Shown one piece after another: positions 1 to 7,823 of a stretch of DNA of 64,000 nucleotides (the stretch's first letter is position 1; each line of letters begins with the position of its first letter). Position numbers and translations under genes: made by a program. The notes under the pieces are model-generated. The model searched no databases. It saw only the letters and a program-made list of their open reading frames with translations, and was not told where the DNA came from. Origin of the DNA: an uncultured Luminiphilus sp. (GTDB taxonomy: Bacteria; Pseudomonadota; Gammaproteobacteria; Pseudomonadales; Halieaceae); contig CALKMV010000010.1 in the NCBI GenBank assembly GCA_938091485.1, positions 1-64,000 of the forward strand. The letters are read 5' to 3'.

Positions 1-123
1 GCGACCTATGCCGTACATCCTGGCGGCGATCATCAAATCATCGTTGGTGAAGTGATGCAGTTCGAATCGATGGATGCAGACCCGCTTATCTTCTATAGCG
101 GGGGTTATCGGGCGCTATCTTGA
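1..123 (+). CDS. flavin reductase family protein, C-terminal fragment (truncated by window start)
   Basis: Frame 1 reads ATYAVHPGGDHQIIVGEVMQFESMDADPLIFYSGGYRALS*; the H.I.VGEV...PL.FY.GGYR.L pattern is typical of the C-terminus of flavin reductase-like FMN-binding proteins. Missed by the ORF track because the start lies outside the window. Confidence 0.75.
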   Translation, partial: ATYAVHPGGDHQIIVGEVMQFESMDADPLIFYSGGYRALS

Positions 124-139
124 TCAGGCCTGTGGCAGA

Positions 140-751
140 TCACATGCCGTTCATAAACGTATCGTGGTCGATCAGGCCGCTGTCCCTGACGGCGGTCAGG
201 GCCTCAGAATAGGCGAGCAGCAAGTCAAGCGCGTAACGACTTCGGGTGGCAAAGGTGTTATGGAGTGCCGCATCATTTTCGGCAGTGTCGTCGTTACAGA
301 TGGATTTCACCTGTCTGGCAATCAGTTGCTCAGGTAGCCAGCACAGTCGGTTATTTTTATAGCTGCTCATACGGAGCTCTGAAATGACGTAGGCGCCCCC
401 GTCACCTGCAGATACCGCACACGGCAGCGCGGGTTTATGGGAGAGCTCCCCGGTGGCCGCCCACAGCAAGAAAAAATTTTTCAGCGCCGCGGGCACCATG
501 CCGTGCCATTCAGGCGCGATGACGACGAACCCGTCACAGTCGTCCAGTGCTGCTTTCAGTTCGGGAAGCGCTGACCACTGTGGCCCTTGGTTCCAGAGAT
601 CTTCATCCCACAACGGAAGTGGCGACCTGCCAAGATCCAGCATCCAGGTGGCAACGCCGTCTTTGGCATCGAGCTGCGTCGAGAGAAAGCGGCCCACCTT
701 GGCGCTTTGGGAGTCCTTGCGATGACTCCCGGTGATGATGCCGATCTTCAT
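140..751 (-). CDS. NADPH-dependent FMN reductase family protein
   Basis: 203 aa; N-terminal GIITGSHRKDSQSAKVGRFL flavodoxin-like loop and APEWHGMVPAALKNFF motif. Confidence 0.85.
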   Translation of the reverse strand: MKIGIITGSHRKDSQSAKVGRFLSTQLDAKDGVATWMLDLGRSPLPLWDEDLWNQGPQWSALPELKAALDDCDGFVVIAPEWHGMVPAALKNFFLLWAATGELSHKPALPCAVSAGDGGAYVISELRMSSYKNNRLCWLPEQLIARQVKSICNDDTAENDAALHNTFATRSRYALDLLLAYSEALTAVRDSGLIDHDTFMNGM

Positions 752-762
752 GCTACGAATAT

Positions 763-1434
763 TCAGGCGGCGAGGGTGTCGTTAAACAAGGTCAGCGTCC
801 GTTCTCTGGCCTGGCTAGCAGCCGTGGCGTCATAGGAGGCTCGCTGATCACAGTTGAAGCCATGATCAGCCGCATAAACGTGAACTGGCAGGTCCGGCTG
901 CGTTTTCTGAAGGGCAGCCACCGAATCCATGGGGATATGCGCATCCTGCTCACCAAAGTGGAGAATGATCGGGCAAGAAGGCGTCAGTTCCGCGTTGTCC
1001 GGGATGCCGCCACCGTAATAAGCGGAAGCCGCCGACACCTGATTCAGGTTGCAGCTCGACAGCCACGTCAACAGGCCGCCAAAGCAGTAGCCCACCACAC
1101 CGACCTTCCCATGATTCGCAGCGGCGTCAATAGTCGCTTGAAGATCTGCCAAAGTCTGGCCCATATCCAGCTTTTGAAAAGCGAGCTCGATACCGGCGGT
1201 CATATCGTCTTCGGTATAGCCCAGCTGCACGTCTCGCTCCAGACGGTCAAAAATGGCCGGGGCAATGGCATAAAAGCCTGCTTCGGCATAGCCATCGACG
1301 ACCGAGCGGATATGCGAGTTGACGCCAAAGATCTCCTGTATGACTACGACGGCGCCCTTGGCCGCGCCAGATGGGCTCGCCTCGTAGGCGCCGAGTTCAA
1401 ATCCATCGCCGCAGGTAATGGTCGTGTTGGGCAT
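763..1434 (-). CDS. dienelactone hydrolase family protein
   Basis: 223 aa; GAVVVIQEIFGVN, nucleophile motif GYCFGG, C-terminal YAADHGFNCD. Confidence 0.9.
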   Translation of the reverse strand: MPNTTITCGDGFELGAYEASPSGAAKGAVVVIQEIFGVNSHIRSVVDGYAEAGFYAIAPAIFDRLERDVQLGYTEDDMTAGIELAFQKLDMGQTLADLQATIDAAANHGKVGVVGYCFGGLLTWLSSCNLNQVSAASAYYGGGIPDNAELTPSCPIILHFGEQDAHIPMDSVAALQKTQPDLPVHVYAADHGFNCDQRASYDATAASQARERTLTLFNDTLAA

Positions 1435-1577
1435 AGCTGTCTCCTCTGGGGTCCCATACGGGGTGTTGATATCGAAGGCCGGCCATTGTGACCAAAGTCG
1501 ACGCTGAATGAAAACCCCATGGCCGTCGCGATACTTTGGATGGAATTAATGGTGTCGGCACGACAGGATGGCGCGCT

Positions 1578-1622
1578 CGTGTCCAGTGTCTGGTGTCCAA
1601 GGTCTGGTTTCCAAGATCTGGG
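1578..1622. repeat. short tandem direct repeat, ~14 bp unit (TCTGGTGTCCAAGG / TCTGGTTTCCAAGA / TCTGGG)
   Basis: Read directly: gtccagtgTCTGGTGTCCAAGGTCTGGTTTCCAAGATCTGGG upstream of the rhodanese gene. Confidence 0.7.
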
Positions 1623-1732
1623 TCAGCCCCTACAATTGTCAGCCTTGGCGATGGACAGAGGCGAGGTGGTCGCCACTGCGGCCGAGGACGCTATCGGCAT
1701 CATTGCCCATCTTCACGCGCGAGTACCTGATT

Positions 1733-2587
1733 ATGCCTGACTCGAATACGTTCATATCGCCTGTAGCACTCGCCTCGCAGCTGGAGAGTCCCGATATTGC
1801 GGTTGTCGACGCCTCCTGGTATTTACCGGCGGACGGTCGCGACCCCAAGGCGGAGTTTCTCTCTAGCCGAATCCCCGGCGCCCAGTTTTTTGATATCGAG
1901 ACTGTGGCTGATCAGGACCACAACTGTCCCCATATGCTGCCCAGTGAGTCGGTATTTACCGACTGCGTTGAAGCGCTTGGTATCGGCGCGAACAGCCAGG
2001 TGGTGGTCTATGACGGCAAGGGGCTATTTTCTGCCGCCCGGGCCTGGTGGATGTTCCGCGTATTTGGTCATGCCAAGGTGCAGATTCTTGAGGGCGGACT
2101 GCCGGCCTGGATTGCTGCGGGTTACGACACAGAGCAGGGTGAGCCAACGGTGGCCAAGCCCGGTGTAGGGTTTGTCGCGGCGCACCAACCGGCTTGGCTG
2201 GCAGATGTGGAAGCGGTAAAGGCTGCGCTCTCCTCCGGGAGACATATCGTGGTCGACGCGCGTTCCGCTTCCCGGTTTGCCGGTGAAGAACCCGAGCCGC
2301 GGCCAGGGGTGCGCCCGGGTCATATCCCTGGCTCGAAAAATTTGCACTACGCCCAGATCCTGAGCGGTGATCCCACTAGCCTGAGACCGCTAATGGAACT
2401 AGAGGTACTGTTTGATGGCGTCGGGGCCGGTCAGAGTGAGCAAGTTGTGACCACCTGTGGGTCAGGCATTTCCGCCTGCTTGCTGGCGGTGGCCTTGCAT
2501 GAGCTAGGGCGTTCTCCCGTTGCGGTGTACGACGGTTCGTGGGCAGAGTGGGGTGCCCGACCAGATTGCGCTGTCGAGAGGGGGTGA
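1733..2587 (+). CDS. sulfurtransferase, two-domain rhodanese (thiosulfate/3-mercaptopyruvate type)
   Basis: Start chosen at MPDSNTFISPV inside the longer track ORF; VVYDGKGLFSAARAWWMFRVFGH and catalytic-loop CGSGISACLLAVAL motifs. Confidence 0.9.
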   Translation: MPDSNTFISPVALASQLESPDIAVVDASWYLPADGRDPKAEFLSSRIPGAQFFDIETVADQDHNCPHMLPSESVFTDCVEALGIGANSQVVVYDGKGLFSAARAWWMFRVFGHAKVQILEGGLPAWIAAGYDTEQGEPTVAKPGVGFVAAHQPAWLADVEAVKAALSSGRHIVVDARSASRFAGEEPEPRPGVRPGHIPGSKNLHYAQILSGDPTSLRPLMELEVLFDGVGAGQSEQVVTTCGSGISACLLAVALHELGRSPVAVYDGSWAEWGARPDCAVERG

Positions 2588-2640
2588 GAAGCGCGGCGCT
2601 CTCTGTTATCGTCCGCGGCGTCGAATATCACGCATAACCC

Positions 2641-3381
2641 ATGAAAAACCTTTATTTAATTGGCAATTGGAAGCAGCACGGCAGTCAGGCCGCGATTGAG
2701 GCCTTCGCTGACCAGTGGTCCTCTGAGCAACATCCCCGGTTGCGTATTGCCATCGCGCCCCCTTTTCCTTATCTGCAGGCCTTGGGTGAAGCGTTAGCCA
2801 ACTGTGACCTGGCGGCACAGGACTGCTCGGTCCACGTTCAGGGGGCACATACCGGTGAGGTGTCTGCCGATATGTTGGTTGATCTGGGCTGCCAGTACGT
2901 TCTCGTGGGTCATTCCGAGCGGCGGCAATATCACGGCGAGACTGATGAACTGATCGCGCAGAAGGTGGCGGCGGCGCAGGCGGCGGGCGTGACCCCGGTG
3001 CTCTGTGTGGGAGAGCAGCAGGCTGCGAGGGAGGCGGAGAAGCAGGATGACGTGGTGCGCGCGCAACTTCGATCGGCTCTGGCGACATCTCAACCGAACC
3101 TGCTGATCGCTTATGAGCCCGTCTGGGCTATCGGTACGGGACTGACGGCGACGCCGGATCAGGCGAATCAGATGCATGCCATGATCAGGCAAGAAGTCGA
3201 ATCGCTATTGGGAGCGGCACAGGCCACGCCGATTCTTTACGGTGGCAGTGTTAACGCAGAGAATGCCGATGCGCTGTTTGCCTGCCCGCACGTCGATGGT
3301 GCGTTGGTGGGAGGCGCTTCTCTGGAAGCGGCTTCTTTTATGGCGATTGCGCAGTCTGCGTCGAACAATCTGAGTCACTGA
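2641..3381 (+). CDS. tpiA: triosephosphate isomerase
   Basis: 246 aa; GNWK, VGHSERR, AYEPVWAIGTG, YGGSVN, GALVGGASL motifs. Confidence 0.95.
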   Translation: MKNLYLIGNWKQHGSQAAIEAFADQWSSEQHPRLRIAIAPPFPYLQALGEALANCDLAAQDCSVHVQGAHTGEVSADMLVDLGCQYVLVGHSERRQYHGETDELIAQKVAAAQAAGVTPVLCVGEQQAAREAEKQDDVVRAQLRSALATSQPNLLIAYEPVWAIGTGLTATPDQANQMHAMIRQEVESLLGAAQATPILYGGSVNAENADALFACPHVDGALVGGASLEAASFMAIAQSASNNLSH

Positions 3382-3382
3382 A

Positions 3383-4915
3383 ATGTCCATTGATCCCAAT
3401 ACGCCAGTTTTGCTGGGCGCAGGTCAGTTTACCGAGCGCCTTGATGAGCAATTTGAAGGATTGATGCCAGAGGATTTGGCGGCTCGTGCCTGCGAGGCCG
3501 CACTGGCCGACACCGGCGCGGCGGGGTCGCTAAGCCCGCTAATCGATCGTCTCGCGTGTGTGCGAATGTTCGCCCATTCTGTGCCGGATCCCATCGTACC
3601 CGCCATCGCCCCTTTCGGGCGCAGTAGCAGTCCGCCTCTGTCGATTTTGAGCCGGCTGGCACTGCCGAATGCCTCAGCGATTTATTCCCGAGCGTGTGGC
3701 GACGAGCCGCAGCGATTGGTCTTTGAGTTGGGTAACGCGTTGGGCCGCGGCGAAATCAATGGCGCGATCATTTGTGGTGCTGAGGCGCTGGCGACTTCTC
3801 GTCAGTTGCAGCGAGAGGGTCTGTCGGCGGACTGGAGTGACGAGCCAACGGGAGAAACCGACGATCGTGGCGCGTGTATCGAGCTGCTTTTCGATGCCGA
3901 GCTCAATCGCCATGGTGCATGGAACCCCGTCGATATCTATCCACTGCAGGAGCAGGTTCGGCGGAGTGAGCTCGGACTCAGTAAATCGGCTTACCGGACG
4001 CAGTTAGCGGAATTGATGGCGCGCTTTGCCAGTGTCGCGGCGGCTAATCCGTACGCCATGTTTGACGACGTCATGACGGCCGCAGAGATTGGAGAAGAGT
4101 CGAGTAAAAACCGCCTGATGGGTGACCCTCACCTCAAATCGATGGTGGCCAAAGATGGCGTGAATCAGGGCTCGGCATTGGTGCTCACGCGTTGGGAGAC
4201 GGCGCAATCCCTCGGGGTGGCGGACCGGGCGGTTTTTCTCCATGGCCACGCTACGGGTTCTGAGCCTCAAGTACTGAACCGACACTCTTTGGGGCAATCG
4301 GAGGCGATGGCCGCAGCATATCGCAACGCGTTGGGGGGCGCCGGCATTGAAGCTGCGCAGATCGGAGCCGCTGACCTTTATTCCTGCTTTCCAATCGCTG
4401 TGTGGGTGGCAATGGACGCTCTGGGTATGAAGCTCGATGATCCACGACCGCTGACGCTGACCGGAGGCTTACCGTTTTTTGGCGGGCCGGGTAACAACTA
4501 CTCGACCCACGGAATTGCCGAGATGGTGCATTGGTTGAGAGCGCAGCCTGAGCCTTCGTATGGCGTAGTCGGTGCCAATGGCGGCTATCTTTCCAAGCAT
4601 GCGGTGGGTGTTTATGCCAACATCCCCGCCGAGTTTCCTGCAGCGGTTCCGGATTTTAAAGGCCCTGAGGTTGTCGAGGTTGTGTCAGACCCCGAGCCCG
4701 ATGGGGTGATAGAGAGCTACACCTTTCAGCCGCAGAAAGGTGCGGCGAGGGCGGTGGTTATCGGCCGGCAAGTGTCTGACGGGCGGCGTTGGGTAGGGTT
4801 GGCTGATCCGGAGGATGCCGACCTGCTTGAGTGGTTTGCAAAAGCCGACCCACTGGGTGCACAGATCGTGGTGTCAGCAGGCGAGCGCAATATCGTGCGC
4901 CGACTGGCCCAATGA
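3383..4915 (+). CDS. thiolase-like protein (acetyl-CoA acetyltransferase family, TLP1-like with additional C-terminal domain)
   Basis: 510 aa; N-terminal PVLLGAGQ, DLYSCFPIAV, TGGLPFFGGPGNNYSTHGI, extra C-terminal region of about 100 aa. Confidence 0.8.
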   Translation: MSIDPNTPVLLGAGQFTERLDEQFEGLMPEDLAARACEAALADTGAAGSLSPLIDRLACVRMFAHSVPDPIVPAIAPFGRSSSPPLSILSRLALPNASAIYSRACGDEPQRLVFELGNALGRGEINGAIICGAEALATSRQLQREGLSADWSDEPTGETDDRGACIELLFDAELNRHGAWNPVDIYPLQEQVRRSELGLSKSAYRTQLAELMARFASVAAANPYAMFDDVMTAAEIGEESSKNRLMGDPHLKSMVAKDGVNQGSALVLTRWETAQSLGVADRAVFLHGHATGSEPQVLNRHSLGQSEAMAAAYRNALGGAGIEAAQIGAADLYSCFPIAVWVAMDALGMKLDDPRPLTLTGGLPFFGGPGNNYSTHGIAEMVHWLRAQPEPSYGVVGANGGYLSKHAVGVYANIPAEFPAAVPDFKGPEVVEVVSDPEPDGVIESYTFQPQKGAARAVVIGRQVSDGRRWVGLADPEDADLLEWFAKADPLGAQIVVSAGERNIVRRLAQ

Positions 4916-4952
4916 ACAATGATTAATTTGAGTGAGTAATAGGAGTTAACAC

Positions 4953-5726
4953 ATGGATATCAATGGAAAAGTAGCAGTGGTCACCGGCGGTGCCTCGGGC
5001 ATCGGTCAGGCGGTGACACGCCGTATTGCCGCGGCCGGTGGCAAGGTGGTTGTTTTTGACCTGAATGAAGAAGCGGGACAGGCGATGGTCGCTGAGCTGG
5101 GTGCAGACAATTGCGTCTTCGCCAATGTGAATGTAGTGGATGAGGACTCGGCAAAAGCCGGCATCGAGGCTGCTGTCAGCGCATTCGGCACGATCCATAT
5201 CAACGTTAACTGTGCCGGTATTGGTAACGCTGCCAAAACGCTCGGCCGAGATGGTCCGTTTCCCATGGACGTCTGGAGCAAAGTCATTGCGGTTAACCTG
5301 ACGGGAACATTCAATGTGCTGAGGTTGTGTGCGGAAGTTATGGCCAAGCATGATCCGGTCACCGATGACGGCGCACGGGGTGTCATTATCAACACCGCGT
5401 CCGTGGCTGCCTATGAGGGCCAGATGGGTCAGGCGGCTTACAGTGCTAGTAAGGGCGGTATCGTTGGAATGACATTGCCGATTGCGCGGGACCTCTCAAA
5501 CGTTGGTATTCGTGTGAATACCATCGTCCCAGGTCTGATCAATACCCCGCTGTTTAATGGTCTGACGCCGGAATTTGTAGAGTCGCTGTCACAGTCAGTG
5601 CTGTATCCAAAGCGTCTGGGCCGCCCAGAAGAAATCGCGCAGTTGGCGACTTCTATTATCGACAATGATTACATCAACGGCGAGTGCATCAGAATGGATG
5701 GCGGCATCCGTATGCAGCCCCGCTAA
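4953..5726 (+). CDS. SDR family oxidoreductase, 3-hydroxyacyl-CoA dehydrogenase type II-like
   Basis: 257 aa; VTGGASGIG cofactor motif, NCAGIGNA, YSASKGG catalytic YxxxK, HSD17B10-like spacing. Confidence 0.88.
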   Translation: MDINGKVAVVTGGASGIGQAVTRRIAAAGGKVVVFDLNEEAGQAMVAELGADNCVFANVNVVDEDSAKAGIEAAVSAFGTIHINVNCAGIGNAAKTLGRDGPFPMDVWSKVIAVNLTGTFNVLRLCAEVMAKHDPVTDDGARGVIINTASVAAYEGQMGQAAYSASKGGIVGMTLPIARDLSNVGIRVNTIVPGLINTPLFNGLTPEFVESLSQSVLYPKRLGRPEEIAQLATSIIDNDYINGECIRMDGGIRMQPR

Positions 5727-5740
5727 CAAGGAGCGAAGCG

Positions 5741-6511
5741 ATGACAGATGAAGCGACAGTTTTAACCGACGAGGAGGATGGCGTCCTCGTTATTACTATT
5801 AATCGTCCAGAAGCGAAAAATGCGGTCAATCTCTCTGTCGCGCAGGGCGTGGCAGCGGCGCTGGACCGACTAGACAGTGACGATTCTTTGCGGGTTGGGG
5901 TGCTGACCGGCGCCGGCGGTACCTTTTGTGCCGGCATGGACCTCAAGGCATTCGTCTCTGGGGAGTTTCCCCACATAGACGGGCGAGGTTTTGGCGGTAT
6001 GACCGAGCGTTCCGCTGACAAGCCGCTGATTGCGGCGGTGGAAGGTTACGCACTGGCGGGAGGCTGCGAACTAGCGATTGCCTGCGACCTGATTATCGCG
6101 GCCGATAATGCAAAGTTTGGTATACCTGAGGTAAAGCGGGGCCTCGTCGCTGCCGCCGGCGGTTTGGTCCGGTTGCCGTCACAGATTCCCTACCGGATCG
6201 CAATGGAGTTGGCCCTGACGGGTGAATTCATGGCTGCAGATCGCGCGATGACAATGGGCTTGGTCAATCAGCTGACCGAGGCAGGTGGCGCATTGGATGC
6301 GGCCAAGTCACTGGCGCAACGGATCGCTGAGAACGGTCCGATGGCTGTTAAGGTCAGTAAAGCCATTATTAAGGCGTCCCGTGATTGGAGCGATAATGAA
6401 GCGTGGTCCAACCAGAACGCGCTTACTCAACCTGTGTTCACCAGTGAGGATGCCATTGAAGGAGCCACTGCGTTCGCTGAGAAACGCAAGCCAGAGTGGA
6501 AAGGGCGCTAA
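5741..6511 (+). CDS. crotonase/enoyl-CoA hydratase family protein
   Basis: Start at MTDEATVLTDEEDG after the SDR stop; INRPEAKNAVN, GAGGTFCAGMDLKAF, AVEGYALAGGCELAIACDL. Confidence 0.92.
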   Translation: MTDEATVLTDEEDGVLVITINRPEAKNAVNLSVAQGVAAALDRLDSDDSLRVGVLTGAGGTFCAGMDLKAFVSGEFPHIDGRGFGGMTERSADKPLIAAVEGYALAGGCELAIACDLIIAADNAKFGIPEVKRGLVAAAGGLVRLPSQIPYRIAMELALTGEFMAADRAMTMGLVNQLTEAGGALDAAKSLAQRIAENGPMAVKVSKAIIKASRDWSDNEAWSNQNALTQPVFTSEDAIEGATAFAEKRKPEWKGR

Positions 6512-6586
6512 AGGTTGCATTCCGCTAATGATGTCGTCAGTCTCGGTGCGGTCCGAGAGTGAAACTAGGTCGGTGGATACGGTGAT

Positions 6587-6616
6587 ATGAGCAACAGCGA
6601 TATGAGCAACAGCGAT
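6587..6616 (+). repeat. perfect 15-bp tandem duplication spanning the start codon (ATGAGCAACAGCGAT x2)
   Basis: Read directly; encodes MSNSD-MSNSD. Confidence 0.9.
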
Positions 6617-7723
6617 CTCAATGTTATTCGCAAAATGTTTGCGCACGATCTTATGCAGGTGTACGTGCGCCTTTTCTTGTTGCTCACGGTTGTATGGTTC
6701 TCGGTCGAAGTCTTTGCGCCTTTTTTGGCGCTGGCCCTTTGGTCTTTGATCCTGGCGGTATCTTTGTATCCTGTTAACCACTGGCTGGCGGTTCGGCTTC
6801 ACCTCGGGGAGGGGAAGGCGGCCGTCATTTTTATTTGTCTGGCTTTTCTCGTGATCGGTATTCCTACTGGCTTGCTTGGGGTCTCTATGGCGCAGCATGT
6901 GGGAGAGTGGGTTGTGGCAGGCAGTGAACAAGGCTTTACGGTGCCTGCCGCAGACCCTGATGTGGCGAACTGGCCGTTGATTGGGCCTTTTCTCTTCGAT
7001 TTATGGGGTCGGGCTCATGAGGACCTGGTCTCGGCGGCGCAGATGATTCAGCCGCAGTTGATCGCAGGAGGGCGTGTCTTGCTGGCCGCTGCGGGTAATA
7101 CCCTGCTGGCACTGGTATTGTTTTTTATCGCCTTGCTGATTGCCGGCTTCATGATGGCAAACGCGACACAGGGTGCCCAGCAGATGCGCCGCTTGCTGAT
7201 GACTTTTTCAGATCCGGAGCGAGGCGATGAGATACACGAATTGGTGGTGGCAACCATCAGATCTGTATCGAATGGCGTGGTTGGTGTGGCCTTTCTTCAG
7301 GCGTTGGCCCTTGGGGTGGGTTTTCTTGTGCTGGACGTCCCCGCAGCAGGCGTTCTCGCCCTGGTTGTGCTCTTTCTGGGCGTTCTTCAACTGCCCTCGG
7401 CGATAGTCGTTATCCCTGTGTTGGCCTGGATATGGCTCGGGACCGACGGCGCCACACTGGGCAATATTCTGGGAACGGGATATCTGCTTGCAGCCGGTGC
7501 GGCTGACGGCTTACTCAAGCCTATATTGCTGGGTAGAGGTGTCGATACGCCGATGCCGGTGGTATTGGTTGGGGCGTTAGGGGGTTTGGCTGCCGAAGGC
7601 CTGATCGGATTATTTGTGGGTGCCGTGATGCTATCGGTCAGTTACAAGTTATTGATGGCATGGGTAGATCACAGCGTATCTGACGGCGATGCGGATGACG
7701 AAGCGGTGAAGCCCGGCGGCTAA
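6587..7723 (+). CDS. AI-2E family transporter / permease
   Basis: 378 aa polytopic protein; PFLALALWSLILAVSLYPVN and C-terminal GVLALVVLFLGVLQLPSAIVVIPVLAWIW, family-typical. Confidence 0.85.
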   Translation: MSNSDMSNSDLNVIRKMFAHDLMQVYVRLFLLLTVVWFSVEVFAPFLALALWSLILAVSLYPVNHWLAVRLHLGEGKAAVIFICLAFLVIGIPTGLLGVSMAQHVGEWVVAGSEQGFTVPAADPDVANWPLIGPFLFDLWGRAHEDLVSAAQMIQPQLIAGGRVLLAAAGNTLLALVLFFIALLIAGFMMANATQGAQQMRRLLMTFSDPERGDEIHELVVATIRSVSNGVVGVAFLQALALGVGFLVLDVPAAGVLALVVLFLGVLQLPSAIVVIPVLAWIWLGTDGATLGNILGTGYLLAAGAADGLLKPILLGRGVDTPMPVVLVGALGGLAAEGLIGLFVGAVMLSVSYKLLMAWVDHSVSDGDADDEAVKPGG

Positions 7724-7823
7724 TGCTGCGCTCAGGATCATCTTATGGTCCGCGCCTCTGTGACTGTCGTATGTGTTATCTGTTCATAGATCAACCATTC
7801 AAGAGGCCACGTCTAGGGGTGAC

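Noticed and set aside
862-1491. 209-aa plus-strand ORF opposite the dienelactone hydrolase
   Set aside because: Antisense shadow of a well-supported gene in GC-rich DNA; low-complexity basic translation with no recognisable motif.
1568-1732. N-terminal extension of the rhodanese ORF in the track
   Set aside because: Runs through tandem repeats with no homology-like sequence; the internal ATG at 1733 begins the conserved domain.
2606-3192. Minus-strand ORFs of 160 and 132 aa opposite tpiA
   Set aside because: Pro/Arg/Ser-rich shadow translations; tpiA on the other strand is unambiguous.
6308-6931. 207-aa minus-strand ORF across the crotonase / AI-2E junction
   Set aside because: Overlaps two confident genes; no domain motif.
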